Assembly (NCBI RefSeq): GCF_026810505.1
Contig: NZ_CP101750.1
Location: forward strand, 1,641,448-1,705,447
Reading direction: 5' to 3'
Origin: Streptomyces sp. Je 1-369
Lineage (GTDB): Bacteria > Actinomycetota > Actinomycetes > Streptomycetales > Streptomycetaceae
Length of the DNA: 64,000 nucleotides
Each line of letters begins with the position of its first letter. The stretch's first letter is position 1. Below the pieces are notes generated by a model. The model was given only the letters and a program-made list of their open reading frames with translations, was not told where the DNA came from and searched no databases. Of this stretch, positions 1-8,726 are shown one piece after another. Made by a program: the position numbers and the translations under genes.

Positions 1-62
1 ACGAAGTCGTAGCCGACCTCACCGCGGTAGAGCCTGGCGCCGAGATTGCCGAGCTTCGACAT
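1..62 (-). CDS. secF: SecF, protein translocase subunit (5' end only)
   Basis: Only the first 20 codons lie in the window; the gene continues beyond base 1. The reading frame begins MSKLGNLGARLYRGEVGYDF, a typical streptomycete SecF N-terminus. The start is fixed by a strong AAGGAGG ribosome site 6-7 bases upstream, which lies inside the 3' end of secD. secD stops one base before this ATG, so the two genes are almost certainly co-transcribed and translationally coupled. SecF forms a membrane complex with SecD that helps proton-driven release of exported proteins from SecYEG. Identity rests on the N-terminus plus the secD neighbour. Confidence 0.9.
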   Translation of the reverse strand, partial: MSKLGNLGARLYRGEVGYDF

Positions 63-63
63 C

Positions 64-1842
64 TCACGCCTCCTTCGGGTCGACAGGGCCGGCGGTGGGT
101 GCGGTGGTGCGGCGCGACCGGCGCAGCGGCGGCTTGGCGCCGAGCCGCTTCGGGTCGAGACCGGACCACTTGTGGCCGCTCGCGAAGAACTTCTTGCGCG
201 CCATCAGTGTCATCAGCGGCTTGGTGAAGAAGAACACCACGACGACGTCGAGCAGTGTGGTCAGGCCGAGCGTGAACGCGAAGCCCTGCACCTTGCCGAC
301 GGTGACGACGAAGAGGACGGCGGCGGCGAGGAACGACACGAAGTCGGAGACCAGGATGGTGCGCCGGGCGCGCGGCCAGCCCCGCTCGACGGCGGGTCGC
401 AGCGTGCGGCCCTCACGGATCTCGTCCCGCACGCGTTCGAAGAACACGATGAACGAGTCCGCGGTGATACCGATGGCGACGATCGCACCACACACCGCGG
501 GCAGGTTGAGCGCGAACTTAATGGTCGGGCCGAGCAGCGTCATGATCGTGTACGTCAGCGCCGCGGAGACCAGGAGGCTCGCGATGGCGATGAGCGAGAG
601 GCCGCGGTAGTAGGCCACCAGGTAGATGATGACGAGCGCGAGACCGATGGCACCCGCGATCAGACCCGCCTTGAGCTGCTCGCCGCCGAGGGCCGGGCTG
701 ACCGTGGTGACGCTCTGCTCGTGGAAGGTCAGCGGCAGGGCGCCGTACGACAGGATGTTCGCCAGGTCCTTGGCGGAGTCCTGGTTGAAGCTGCCGGAGA
801 TCTCGGCGTTGGTGCTCAGCGCCGTACGGACGCTGGGGGCCGAGGCCACTTCGCCGTCGAGGACGATCGCGAACTGGTTCTGCGGGGGCTGCTGCTGCGA
901 CAGCTTGCCGGTGGTCTTCGCGAACTTCTTGGCGCCGCCCTTGGTGAACTCCATGTTGACGACCCAGGCACCGGACTGCTGCTGGATGGCCGCCTTGGCG
1001 TCGTCGACGTCCTTACCGTTCAGCTCGGCCGGGGCCAGGATGAACTTGTCCCAGGTCTTGCCGTCGGGGCTCTTGCCGCACGCGATGGTGGGGTCGGAGG
1101 GCTTGATGCCGCGGCCGGCCGCGGCGCGTGCCTTCTTGTCGGTGCAGTCCAGCTTGGTGAACTGCTCCTGGAGCTTGGCGGTGGCCGGGTCGGGCTTGGG
1201 CGTCTCGTCCTTCTTGCCCTCGTCCTTGGCCTTGTCCGAGGCGGACGGCGTCGGATCGTCCTTCAGGGCCTCGCTGACGGCGCGGCCCTGAGAGGTCGGA
1301 TTGCCGCTCGGGGAGGTCGCCTTGTCCGTCCCCTTGTCGGTGGCCTTGTCGGTCGCCTTGTCCTTGTCCTTGTCCTTGCCCTTTTCCTTGTCCGTCCCGG
1401 ACGAGGGGCTGGTGGACGGCTCCGGCGTGGGCTGACCGGGGGCCTGCGTGATCACCGGGCGGAAGTAGAGCTGAGCGGTCGTACCGACCTGCTCGCGCGC
1501 CTGCTTCTCGTTCGAACCCTTGGGGATGTTGACGATGATGTTCTTCTCGCCCTGGGTCTGAACCTCGGCCTCGGAGACACCCAGCCCGTTGACACGGTTG
1601 TTGATGATGTCAACCGCGGTGTTCATGTTGTCCGGGTTGATCGCGTTCTTCTGGCCCGGCTCGTTCTTCGCCTCGAGCGTGATGCTCGTGCCGCCGGCGA
1701 GGTCGATGCCCAGGCGCGGCGTGGTGTGTCCGGAAAGGAACATTCCCCCGGTCAGCGCCACGAGGGCAATCAGGATGAAGACCAGCGAGCGTCCCGGCTT
1801 ACCCGGGGCGCTCTGCCTTCGGCCCTTCTTCGGTGCTGCCAC
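64..1842 (-). CDS. secD: SecD, protein translocase subunit
   Basis: A 592-residue RND-type membrane protein that partners SecF and YajC in late steps of Sec export. The first membrane segment is at about residues 18-37. The periplasm-type domain begins with LGIDLAGGTSITLEA, and the DGEVASAP region (about 376-385) precedes a C-terminal five-helix membrane block. The GTG at 1842 is chosen because it gives the usual AAPKKGRRQSAPGKPGR start and has an AGGAGAA site upstream; the open frame extends 50 codons further but that part looks like leader DNA. A low-complexity Lys/Asp/Thr insert occupies about residues 133-222. The gene is preceded by yajC and followed at once by secF. Confidence 0.95.
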   Translation of the reverse strand: MAAPKKGRRQSAPGKPGRSLVFILIALVALTGGMFLSGHTTPRLGIDLAGGTSITLEAKNEPGQKNAINPDNMNTAVDIINNRVNGLGVSEAEVQTQGEKNIIVNIPKGSNEKQAREQVGTTAQLYFRPVITQAPGQPTPEPSTSPSSGTDKEKGKDKDKDKATDKATDKGTDKATSPSGNPTSQGRAVSEALKDDPTPSASDKAKDEGKKDETPKPDPATAKLQEQFTKLDCTDKKARAAAGRGIKPSDPTIACGKSPDGKTWDKFILAPAELNGKDVDDAKAAIQQQSGAWVVNMEFTKGGAKKFAKTTGKLSQQQPPQNQFAIVLDGEVASAPSVRTALSTNAEISGSFNQDSAKDLANILSYGALPLTFHEQSVTTVSPALGGEQLKAGLIAGAIGLALVIIYLVAYYRGLSLIAIASLLVSAALTYTIMTLLGPTIKFALNLPAVCGAIVAIGITADSFIVFFERVRDEIREGRTLRPAVERGWPRARRTILVSDFVSFLAAAVLFVVTVGKVQGFAFTLGLTTLLDVVVVFFFTKPLMTLMARKKFFASGHKWSGLDPKRLGAKPPLRRSRRTTAPTAGPVDPKEA

Positions 1843-2004
1843 CTTCTCGTTCTCCCTGTCCAACCGCCCGGACTCCGGTCTGCCCCCCTGCAGTGCGGGA
1901 GCCCGGGCGGGCGGCCATGAAGTGGTGTCGAGATTCGGCGCGAAATGCACGTGGTCCGGGGCCCGTGGTGCGCGAGCGGCGCGCCCCACCAACCCCGGTC
2001 GTGA

Positions 2005-2469
2005 CTACTTCGCGTCGGACTCGCCGTCGGTCTTCTTCGGCTCCGCGTCGTCGGCCCCGGCGGCCGCGTCCTTCTTGCCGAGGTCGATGGGCGAGTCGTC
2101 GGAAGTGGCGGCGGGCTCGTCGGTCTTCTCGGTGAGGGAGGAGGCGTCGTCCGGGACGACGGGGGCGTCCTCGTTCAGGTCGTCCTCGGTGCCGTGCACG
2201 ATGCGGTTGTACTCGTCGTCGTCGAGGACGGCGCCGATCGAGTTCTTCGCGTAGACCGCGTGGACACCGGGGGCCACCTCAAGGAGGACGGCTTCGTCGT
2301 GAACCTCCTTGACGGTGGCGTACATGCCACCGATCGTGCGGATGCCGGTGCCGGGCTGCATCTCGTTACGCATCGTCGCGGCGGCCTGCTGCTTCTTCTT
2401 GGCCGAGCGGGTCATCAGGAACATGGCCCCGATGAGCACGATGAACGGGAGGAGGGTCACGATATTCAC
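2005..2469 (-). CDS. yajC: YajC, preprotein translocase accessory subunit
   Basis: A 154-residue protein with an N-terminal membrane helix (about residues 3-19, LLPFIVLIGAMFLMTRSA), a basic KKKQQ stretch, and the YajC core with PGTGIRTIGGMYATV. YajC binds SecDF-YidC at the membrane. The C-terminal tail (about 90-154) is acidic and low in complexity, as is common in actinobacteria. The GTG at 2469 is preferred over the longer frame because it is preceded by AAGGAAA at proper distance and puts the membrane helix at the N-terminus. It lies 162 bases upstream of the secD start, in the same direction. Confidence 0.92.
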   Translation of the reverse strand: MNIVTLLPFIVLIGAMFLMTRSAKKKQQAAATMRNEMQPGTGIRTIGGMYATVKEVHDEAVLLEVAPGVHAVYAKNSIGAVLDDDEYNRIVHGTEDDLNEDAPVVPDDASSLTEKTDEPAATSDDSPIDLGKKDAAAGADDAEPKKTDGESDAK

Positions 2470-2665
2470 GGGACGGAGTTTCCTTCGCAGACCGCGCAGG
2501 TAAGCGGCCATGGGGATGGGGGTGGGCACGCCGCCCATAAGGGCGGCATCGGCGGAGTCTAAGCGAGTCCGCACCTAACGAACAACGCTCAGCATGGCAC
2601 CGCAGTTCCTGGGGGGTCGACTCTCCGCGCCGTTGTTCTCCGGCCGCGGCGCTGTCTCGCCGATA

Positions 2666-3748
2666 TCACGTCCCGAACAGGTCCTGTTGTCCCTTTCCGC
2701 CCGCCTGCCGCGGAGGCACCAGGCCGAGGTGCGCCCATGCCGCGGGCGTCGCGACACGGCCGCGCGGGGTGCGGGCCAGCAGTCCCTCCCGTACGAGGAA
2801 GGGCTCCGCCACCTCCTCGACCGTCTCGCGCTCCTCCCCCACGGCGACCGCGAGCGTCGACAGGCCGACGGGACCGCCGCCGAACAGCTTGAGCAAGGCC
2901 TCCAGGACGGCGCGGTCGAGGCGGTCGAGGCCGCGCTCGTCCACCTCGTAGACAGCGAGGGCCGCGCCTGCGATGTCCTGGGTGATCGAGCCGTCGGCCT
3001 TCACCTGCGCATAGTCCCTGACGCGGCGCAGCAGGCGGTTGGCGATACGGGGCGTGCCGCGCGAGCGGCCCGCGATCTCAGCGGCGCCCCGCGGGTCGAT
3101 CTCCACGTCGAGCAGCTGGGCGGAGCGGTGGACGACGCGCTCCAGCTCGGCGGGTTCGTAGAACTCCATGTGCGCGGTGAACCCGAAGCGGTCGCGGAGC
3201 GGCGGCGGGAGCAGTCCCGCGCGCGTGGTGGCGCCGACGAGCGTGAACGGGGGCAGTTCGAGGGGGATGGCGGTGGCGCCGGGGCCCTTGCCGACGATGA
3301 CGTCGACGCGGAAGTCCTCCATGGCCATGTAGAGCATTTCCTCGGCGGGCCGTGACATCCGGTGGATCTCGTCCAGGAAGAGCACCTCTCCCTCCTGGAG
3401 GGAGGAGAGGATCGCGGCCAGGTCGCCCGCGTGCTGGATGGCGGGGCCACTGGTGATGCGGATGGGGGCGCCCATCTCGGCGGCGATGATCATCGATAGG
3501 GTCGTTTTGCCGAGGCCGGGGGCTCCGGAGAGCAGCACGTGGTCGGCGGTGGCGCCGCGCGCGCGGGCCGCACGCAGGACGAGGTCGAGCTGTTCGCGGA
3601 CCTTCTCCTGGCCGATGAACTCGCCCAGGTCCTTGGGGCGCAGGGCGGCCTCGACCGCCTGGTCCTCGCCGTCGGCGGACGCACCGACGAGCCGCTCGGC
3701 CGCGTCGGCGGCTTCGGCGGCGTCGTGGGTGGGGTCGTCCCAGTTCAT
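2666..3748 (-). CDS. ruvB: RuvB, Holliday junction branch-migration helicase
   Basis: A 360-residue AAA+ ATPase that forms the ring motor of the RuvAB complex moving Holliday junctions during recombination repair. Walker A GAPGLGKT is at residues 75-82, Walker B FLDEIH at 124-129 and the sensor GATTRAG at about 172. The C-terminal winged helix contains the typical [11 protein letters not shown] and [11 protein letters not shown] motifs. It has a slightly extended acidic/Ala N-terminus compared with short RuvBs. It is last in a ruvC-ruvA-ruvB run on this strand and is separated from ruvA by about 100 bases. Confidence 0.97.
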   Translation of the reverse strand: MNWDDPTHDAAEAADAAERLVGASADGEDQAVEAALRPKDLGEFIGQEKVREQLDLVLRAARARGATADHVLLSGAPGLGKTTLSMIIAAEMGAPIRITSGPAIQHAGDLAAILSSLQEGEVLFLDEIHRMSRPAEEMLYMAMEDFRVDVIVGKGPGATAIPLELPPFTLVGATTRAGLLPPPLRDRFGFTAHMEFYEPAELERVVHRSAQLLDVEIDPRGAAEIAGRSRGTPRIANRLLRRVRDYAQVKADGSITQDIAGAALAVYEVDERGLDRLDRAVLEALLKLFGGGPVGLSTLAVAVGEERETVEEVAEPFLVREGLLARTPRGRVATPAAWAHLGLVPPRQAGGKGQQDLFGT

Positions 3749-3849
3749 GCGGTGTGCCTCGCGATGCGGTCGGTTCCGGGGGTGGCCGTCGGGGGGAGCT
3801 GACGGGTGGGGTGCGCGGTGTCAGCGGGTGCGGGATGCGGGATGCGGTG

Positions 3850-4461
3850 TCAGCGGGTGCGGTTCAGGGTCTGGAGTGCGGCCTTCAGGAGCTGGCCGAC
3901 CTGCGGGGTGCCTTCCGTCGCCTCGGCCTGGGGGGTGACGGCGACAACGGCTTCGTCGGCCTCGCGCGTGGCGTACCCGAGGCCGATCAGGGCCGCGTGC
4001 AGCTGGTCGCGCCAGCCCGCGGTGACGGCCTTGCCGATCGCGGGGCCGCCGGTGCCGAGGGGCTCGCCGAGGCGGTCCTTGTACTCCAGGAGGAGCTTCT
4101 GGGCGCCCTTCTTGCCGATGCCGGGGACGGCGGTGAGTGCCTTCTCGTCGCCGGTGGAGACCGCTCGGCGCAGGGCGTCGGGGCTGTGCACGGCGAGCAT
4201 GGCCTGGGCGAGGCGCGGGCCGACGCCGCTCGCGGTCTGCAGCAGCTCGAAGGTCTGGCGCTCGTCGTCGTCCGCGAAGCCGTAGAGGGTCAGGGAGTCC
4301 TCGCGCACGACCAGGGAGGTGGCGAGCTTGGCCTGCTGGCCGACGCGGAGGGTGGAGAGCGTGTTCGGCGTGCACTGGACGGCCATGCCGATGCCGCCCA
4401 CCTCGACCACCGCGGCATCGGGGGCGAGGGCGGCGACGGGGCCGCTGACGAAGGCGATCAT
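3850..4461 (-). CDS. ruvA: RuvA, Holliday junction DNA-binding subunit
   Basis: A 203-residue protein starting [12 protein letters not shown], with an OB-fold N-terminal domain, helix-hairpin-helix motifs (ASGVGPRLA and [12 protein letters not shown] at about residues 76-125) and a C-terminal domain III that contacts RuvB. It binds the four-way junction as a tetramer. The ATG overlaps the ruvC stop by four bases (ATGA), showing translational coupling. The stop lies inside the second copy of a 19-bp direct repeat in the ruvA-ruvB gap. Confidence 0.96.
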   Translation of the reverse strand: MIAFVSGPVAALAPDAAVVEVGGIGMAVQCTPNTLSTLRVGQQAKLATSLVVREDSLTLYGFADDDERQTFELLQTASGVGPRLAQAMLAVHSPDALRRAVSTGDEKALTAVPGIGKKGAQKLLLEYKDRLGEPLGTGGPAIGKAVTAGWRDQLHAALIGLGYATREADEAVVAVTPQAEATEGTPQVGQLLKAALQTLNRTR

Positions 4462-5060
4462 GCGGTACGGCCTTTCTGTGCTGTTTGTGCTGTCTGTGCC
4501 GTCTGTGTCTTCGGGGTCCTGGCCGCGTGTGCGGCCACGGCCTGCTGGAGGCGGTTCTGGGCGACGGCCTGCTGCAGGCGGTGCTGCGCGGGGGCACGCC
4601 AGATGTGGCAGATGGCCAGGGCGAGGGCGTCCGCGGCGTCCGCGGGTCTGGGCGGTGCGTCGAGCCTGAGGAGGCGGGTGACCATCGCGCCGACCTGTGC
4701 CTTGTCGGCGCGGCCGCTGCCGGTGACGGCGGCCTTGACCTCGCTGGGGGTGTGCAGGGCGACGGGGATGCCGCGGCGCGACGCGCAGAGCATGGCTACG
4801 GCGCTGGCCTGGGCGGTGCCCATGACCGTACGGACGTTGTGCTGGCTGAAGACCCGCTCCACGGCGACGACTTCCGGCTCGTGCTCGTCGAGCCACTGCT
4901 CGATGCCGCGCTCGATGGCGACGAGCCGGTGCCCCAACTCGGCGTCGGCCGGGGTCCGCACGACTCCGACGCCGCGCATGGTCAGCGGCCGTCCCGCGAC
5001 GCCTTCGACGACTCCCACACCGCACCGGGTCAGCCCCGGGTCGACCCCCAACACGCGCAC
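4458..5060 (-). CDS. ruvC: RuvC, Holliday junction resolvase
   Basis: A 200-residue RNase H-fold endonuclease that cuts Holliday junctions delivered by RuvAB. The catalytic acidic residues are visible: D7 in GVDPGL, E68 in VAVERVF, and D141/D144 in PADAADALA. The catalytic core ends near residue 155, close to normal RuvC length. The last ~45 residues are an unusual low-complexity tail with a repeated LQQAVA unit and TAQTAQTAQ. It is the first gene of the ruvCAB unit and overlaps ruvA by four bases. Confidence 0.95.
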   Translation of the reverse strand: MRVLGVDPGLTRCGVGVVEGVAGRPLTMRGVGVVRTPADAELGHRLVAIERGIEQWLDEHEPEVVAVERVFSQHNVRTVMGTAQASAVAMLCASRRGIPVALHTPSEVKAAVTGSGRADKAQVGAMVTRLLRLDAPPRPADAADALALAICHIWRAPAQHRLQQAVAQNRLQQAVAAHAARTPKTQTAQTAQTAQKGRTA

Positions 5061-5111
5061 GTAGCCCCTCCAATCGCCTGTCCGTGCAGGCTATCGGGTC
5101 CCTCTGACAAC

Positions 5112-5149
5112 GCGATGGGCCGACGGGGCGTGTCCCGTCGGCCCATCGC
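5112..5149 (-). terminator. Hairpin terminator downstream of the yebC-like gene
   Basis: A perfect 16-bp inverted repeat (arms 5112-5127 and 5134-5149) with a 6-base loop sits between the end of the yebC-family gene and the start of ruvC. There is no clear U tract, which is usual for streptomycete terminators. Confidence 0.65.
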
Positions 5150-5160
5150 ACGCCCCAGGG

Positions 5161-5184
5161 GGGCGCGGGGAACTGCGCGAGCGA
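5161..5184 (+). repeat. Dispersed streptomycete intergenic repeat, copy 1
   Basis: GGGCGCGGGGAACTGCGCGA plus the next few bases matches a short sequence that I recall as recurring between genes in many Streptomyces genomes. A second copy in opposite orientation lies at 58400-58429 in this window. Its function is unknown. Confidence 0.6.
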
Positions 5185-5188
5185 ATAC

Positions 5189-5941
5189 CTACGCGTCGAC
5201 CTTCGCCATGACCTCGTCGGAGACGTCGAAGTTGGCGAAGACGTTCTGCACGTCGTCGCTGTCCTCCAGGGCGTCGATCAGCTTGAAGATCTTCCGGGCG
5301 CCGTCCTCGTCCAGTTCGACCTGCATGGTCGGGACGAAGTTGGCGTCCGCCGAGTCGTACTCGATGCCGGCGTCCTGGAGCGCGGTGCGGACCGCGACCA
5401 TGTCGGTGGCCTCGGAGAGCACCTCGAAGGACTCGCCGAGGTCGTTGACCTCTTCGGCGCCCGCGTCAAGGACCGCGCCCAGGACGTCGTCCTCGGACAG
5501 CTCGCCCTTGGGGACGATGACGACGCCCTTGCGGTTGAAGAGGTACGAGACGGAGCCCGGGTCGGCCATCGAGCCGCCGTTGCGCGTCATGGCGACGCGC
5601 ACGTCGGAGGCGGCGCGGTTGCGGTTGTCGGTGAGGCACTCGATGAGCACCGCGACGCCGTTCGGGCCGTAGCCCTCGTACATGATCGTCTCGTAGTCGG
5701 CGCCACCGGCTTCGAGGCCGGCACCACGCTTGACGGCGGAGTCGATGTTCTTGTTCGGGACCGAGCTCTTCTTGGCCTTCTGGATGGCGTCGAAGAGGGT
5801 CGGGTTACCCGACACGTCGGCGCCGCCCGTGCGGGCCGCGACCTCGATGTTCTTGATCATCTTCGCGAAGAGCTTGCCGCGCTTGGCGTCGATCACGGCC
5901 TTCTTGTGCTTCGTCGTAGCCCATTTAGAGTGGCCGGACAT
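5189..5941 (-). CDS. YebC/PmpR-family protein
   Basis: A 250-residue protein opening [23 protein letters not shown], the family signature, followed by [16 protein letters not shown] and the [17 protein letters not shown] block. The family includes DNA-binding transcriptional regulators and, more recently, factors proposed to relieve ribosome stalling, so the exact role here is open. Length is normal for the family. The start has AAGGAGA upstream at good spacing. It lies between the pdx genes and ruvC on the same strand; the association of yebC with ruvCAB is widespread in bacteria. Confidence 0.93.
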   Translation of the reverse strand: MSGHSKWATTKHKKAVIDAKRGKLFAKMIKNIEVAARTGGADVSGNPTLFDAIQKAKKSSVPNKNIDSAVKRGAGLEAGGADYETIMYEGYGPNGVAVLIECLTDNRNRAASDVRVAMTRNGGSMADPGSVSYLFNRKGVVIVPKGELSEDDVLGAVLDAGAEEVNDLGESFEVLSEATDMVAVRTALQDAGIEYDSADANFVPTMQVELDEDGARKIFKLIDALEDSDDVQNVFANFDVSDEVMAKVDA

Positions 5942-5999
5942 CTGCCTGTCTCCTTCGCGTTACCCAACAACCAGTACGAACTCTCCCAGAGGTTAAGGC

Positions 6000-6033
6000 C
6001 CCGGGGGGATCCCCGGAGATCCTACTAGGATCC
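6000..6033 (-). terminator. Possible terminator at the end of pdxST
   Basis: Two adjacent palindromes, CCGGGGGGATCCCCGG (6000-6015) and GATCCTACTAGGATC (6019-6033), overlap the pdxT stop codon and precede the yebC-like gene. They could form a terminator on the minus strand. The evidence is structural only. Confidence 0.35.
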
Positions 6034-6627
6034 CGCCCGCGGGTTACCCCGCGCCATCTCCACGAACAGCGCGTGGATCCGGTGGTCGCCCGTCAGCTCG
6101 GGGTGGAACGACGTGGCGAGGGCATTCCCCTGGCGTACGGCGACGATGTGGCCCTCGTGCTCGGCGAGCACGTCGACCTCGGCACCGACGGACTCCACCC
6201 AGGGGGCACGGATGAAGACGCCCTCCACGGGGGCTCCTTCGACGCCCCGGACGTCGACGGCCGCCTCGAACGACTCGTTCTGCCGCCCGAACGCGTTGCG
6301 CCGCACGATCATGTCGATGCCGCCCACCGTCTCCTGGCCCGAGCGCGGGTCGAGGATCTTGTCGGCGAGCATGATCATGCCCGCGCAGCTGCCGTAGACC
6401 GGCATGCCGTCCCGCACGCGCGCGCGGAGGGGCTCCATGACACCGAAGAGAGTGGCCAGCTTGGAGATGGTGGTGGACTCACCGCCGGGGATGACCAGGC
6501 CGTCGACCTCGGCGAGCTCCTCGGGGCGCCGGACCGGCCTGGCCACGGCGTCCGCCGAGGCCAGGGCGATCAGGTGCTCCCGTACGTCCCCCTGGAGGGC
6601 GAGGACGCCCACTACAGGAGTGGTCAT
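6025..6627 (-). CDS. pdxT: PdxT, glutaminase subunit of PLP synthase
   Basis: A 200-residue class-I glutamine amidotransferase that makes ammonia from glutamine and channels it to PdxS for pyridoxal 5'-phosphate synthesis. It has the N-terminal [13 protein letters not shown], the oxyanion loop PGGES (48-52), nucleophile Cys81 in GSCAG, and the His175/Glu177 dyad in SFHPEL. The ATG overlaps the pdxS stop by one base (TGATG), so the two subunits are translationally coupled. Length is normal for the family. Confidence 0.97.
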   Translation of the reverse strand: MTTPVVGVLALQGDVREHLIALASADAVARPVRRPEELAEVDGLVIPGGESTTISKLATLFGVMEPLRARVRDGMPVYGSCAGMIMLADKILDPRSGQETVGGIDMIVRRNAFGRQNESFEAAVDVRGVEGAPVEGVFIRAPWVESVGAEVDVLAEHEGHIVAVRQGNALATSFHPELTGDHRIHALFVEMARGNPRAGS

Positions 6628-7541
6628 CACCAGCCCCGGTTCGCGTAGCGCTCGGTCTCCGGCAGGGTGTCGCAGTTGATGCCGACCATGGCCTCGCCGA
6701 GGTTGCGGGAGGCGTCGGCGATGATCTTCGGGTCGTCGAAGAACGTCGTGGCCTTCACGATGGCGGCGGCGCGGCGGGCCGGGTCGCCGGACTTGAAGAT
6801 GCCGGAGCCGACGAAGACGCCCTCGGCACCGAGCTGGCGCATCAGGGCGGCGTCGGCAGGGGTGGCGACGCCACCGGCGGAGAAGAGGACCACCGGGAGC
6901 TTGCCGAGCTCGGCGGTCTCCTTGACCAGCTCGTACGGGGCGCGGAGGTCCTTGGCGGCGGCGTACAGCTCGTTGTTGTCGTAGCCGCGCAGCTTGGCGA
7001 TCTCGTTCTTGATCTGACGCAGGTGGCGGACGGCCTCGACGACGTTGCCGGTGCCGGCCTCGCCCTTGGAGCGGATCATCGCGGCGCCCTCGGCGATGCG
7101 GCGCAGGGCCTCGCCCAGGTTGGTGGCGCCACACACGAACGGGGTCGTGAAGGCGAACTTGTCGCTGTGGTTGACCTCGTCGGCCGGGGTGAGGACCTCG
7201 GACTCGTCGATGTAGTCGACGCCCAGGGACTGCAGGACCTGGGCCTCCACGAAGTGGCCGATGCGGGACTTGGCCATGACCGGGATCGAGACGGCCTCGA
7301 TGATCTCTTCGATCATGTTCGGGTCGGACATCCGGGCCACGCCGCCGTCCTTGCGGATGTCGGCGGGCACCCGCTCCAGCGCCATGACGGCGACCGCGCC
7401 GGCGTCCTCGGCTATCTTCGCCTGCTCGGCGTTGACGACGTCCATGATCACGCCGCCCTTGAGCTGCTCGGCCATGCCGCGCTTGACGCGCGCGGTGCCG
7501 GTCTCGGGCGTCGGGTTGTTGCTGGAGGGGGTGCTGGACAC
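6627..7541 (-). CDS. pdxS: PdxS, PLP synthase subunit
   Basis: A 304-residue TIM-barrel enzyme that combines ribose 5-phosphate, glyceraldehyde 3-phosphate and ammonia into PLP. Conserved blocks include [10 protein letters not shown] (Asp34), VMAKSRIGH (Lys91) and [12 protein letters not shown], with the two catalytic lysines present. The GTG at 7541 ([15 protein letters not shown]) is chosen for its GAGG site 8 bases upstream; the open frame extends 26 codons further without support. It is followed directly by pdxT. Confidence 0.97.
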   Translation of the reverse strand: MSSTPSSNNPTPETGTARVKRGMAEQLKGGVIMDVVNAEQAKIAEDAGAVAVMALERVPADIRKDGGVARMSDPNMIEEIIEAVSIPVMAKSRIGHFVEAQVLQSLGVDYIDESEVLTPADEVNHSDKFAFTTPFVCGATNLGEALRRIAEGAAMIRSKGEAGTGNVVEAVRHLRQIKNEIAKLRGYDNNELYAAAKDLRAPYELVKETAELGKLPVVLFSAGGVATPADAALMRQLGAEGVFVGSGIFKSGDPARRAAAIVKATTFFDDPKIIADASRNLGEAMVGINCDTLPETERYANRGW

Positions 7542-7692
7542 GGAGTTGACCTCACTCGCTGGAGACGGCTTCTGCAGCTCCGAGGAAACGCCCGGTGAGC
7601 AGGCCACAGCAAGGGCCAATGGGTGAGCGGTGGCTCGTTTTTAAGCGATGTGCCTGGTCAGCGCCGTTTGCGGCCGTGCGCGGACCCCGTCG

Positions 7693-8238
7693 TCAGGCGG
7701 TCGCGCGGTCGGCCAGGGCCGTCGGCGGCTCGTCGTCCATCTCGAACGCCATCGGGAAGGGCGCGTGGCCCGCGAGCCGGAACCAGCGGACCGTGCGGTG
7801 GCGGCGGAGCGCGCGGGCTGCGCGTACGGCGTCGTTGTGAAAGCGGCGGGCCATCGGCACCCGGCGTACGGACGCGGCCAGCTCGGTGGCCGCCTCGTCG
7901 CCGCCGGGGGCCTCCCGTACGGCCTCGACCTGCTGGACCTCTCCGAAGATGGCGCGCAGTGCCTGGCTGAGCTCGCTCTCGGCGACCTCGCGGTGCTCCT
8001 CCTCCGCCTGCCGGGCCGCGTGCGCCGCTTCGTAGAGCACGATCGACGCGGCCGGATCGAGCACTCCGGAGGTGGCCAGTTCCTGGGCGACCGAGGCGCG
8101 GCGCAGCAGTTGGGCGTCCAGGGCGGCGCGTGCGGCGTCGATCCGGGCGTGCAGCCGGTCGAGTCGGCCGGCGGTCCAGCTCAGGTACAGGCCGATCGCG
8201 AAGAGGGCTACCGCGATCCAGATCAAGGTGGAGGTCAC
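7693..8238 (-). CDS. Membrane-anchored protein of unknown function
   Basis: A 181-residue protein with one N-terminal membrane helix (about residues 4-22, LIWIAVALFAIGLYLSW), then a long charged helical region rich in Ala, Arg and Glu (about 25-130) and a short C-terminal tail. The layout (membrane anchor, then helical bundle starting GRLDRLHARIDAARAALDAQL) recalls LemA-like proteins, but the similarity is only general. It sits between pdxS and the repeat array on the same strand as the pdx genes, with about 150 bases between its stop and the pdxS start. Confidence 0.75.
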   Translation of the reverse strand: MTSTLIWIAVALFAIGLYLSWTAGRLDRLHARIDAARAALDAQLLRRASVAQELATSGVLDPAASIVLYEAAHAARQAEEEHREVAESELSQALRAIFGEVQQVEAVREAPGGDEAATELAASVRRVPMARRFHNDAVRAARALRRHRTVRWFRLAGHAPFPMAFEMDDEPPTALADRATA

Positions 8239-8257
8239 AGCCCGAGGCTACCTTCGG

Positions 8258-8299
8258 GCGTGGGCGGCTTCTGGCGTGGGCGGCTTCTGGCGTGGGCGC
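8258..8299 (+). repeat. Short tandem repeat of 16 bases
   Basis: The unit GTGGGCGGCTTCTGGC occurs about two and a half times immediately upstream of the 181-residue membrane protein gene. It may simply be slippage in a GC-rich promoter region. Confidence 0.6.
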
Positions 8300-8343
8300 C
8301 TATGACCGGGCGACGGCGCCCGGCGCCCCACGCACCGTCTTCG

Positions 8344-8722
8344 GGGGCTCCGCCCCCGCGCCCCCGGTCCTCAATCGCCGGACGGGCTGCAATTCAGCGC
8401 CCGGCACCCGCACCCGCACCCGCACCCCCTTCACGGGATCCACCTCCGGACCCCCCGGCCCTCAAACACCGCACAGGCCGAAACTCAGCGCCCAGCACCG
8501 CACGCACCCTCTCCACGGGATCCACCCCCGGCCCCCCGTCCTCAAACACCGGACAAGCTGAAACTCAGCGCCCGACACCACACGCGCCCTCTCCACGGGA
8601 TCCACCCCCGGACCCCCCGTCCTCAACGCCGGACAGGCTGAAACTCAGCGCCCGGCACCGCACGCACCCTCTCCACGGACTCCACCCCCGAACCTCCCGG
8701 CCCTCAAACGCCGCACAGGTTG
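8344..8722 (+). repeat. Tandem array of ~80-bp intergenic repeats
   Basis: The 488-base gap between the membrane protein gene and pimA is filled by a GC-hairpin (GGGGGCTCCGCCCCC, 8344-8358) followed by four and a quarter copies of a unit that starts CTCAAACACCG-CACAGGC and contains AAACTCAGCGCCC and CTCCACGGGATCCACCCC. Unit starts are about 8370, 8461, 8541, 8622 and 8703. Lengths are 91, 80, 81 and 81 bases, and the last copy is partial and runs into the pimA 3' end. The units are similar but not identical. No open frame is conserved through the array. Confidence 0.85.
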
Positions 8723-8726
8723 GGAA

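Noticed and set aside
8344..8722. CRISPR array
   Set aside because: Units of ~80 bases are contiguous and diverged, with no unique spacers and no cas genes.
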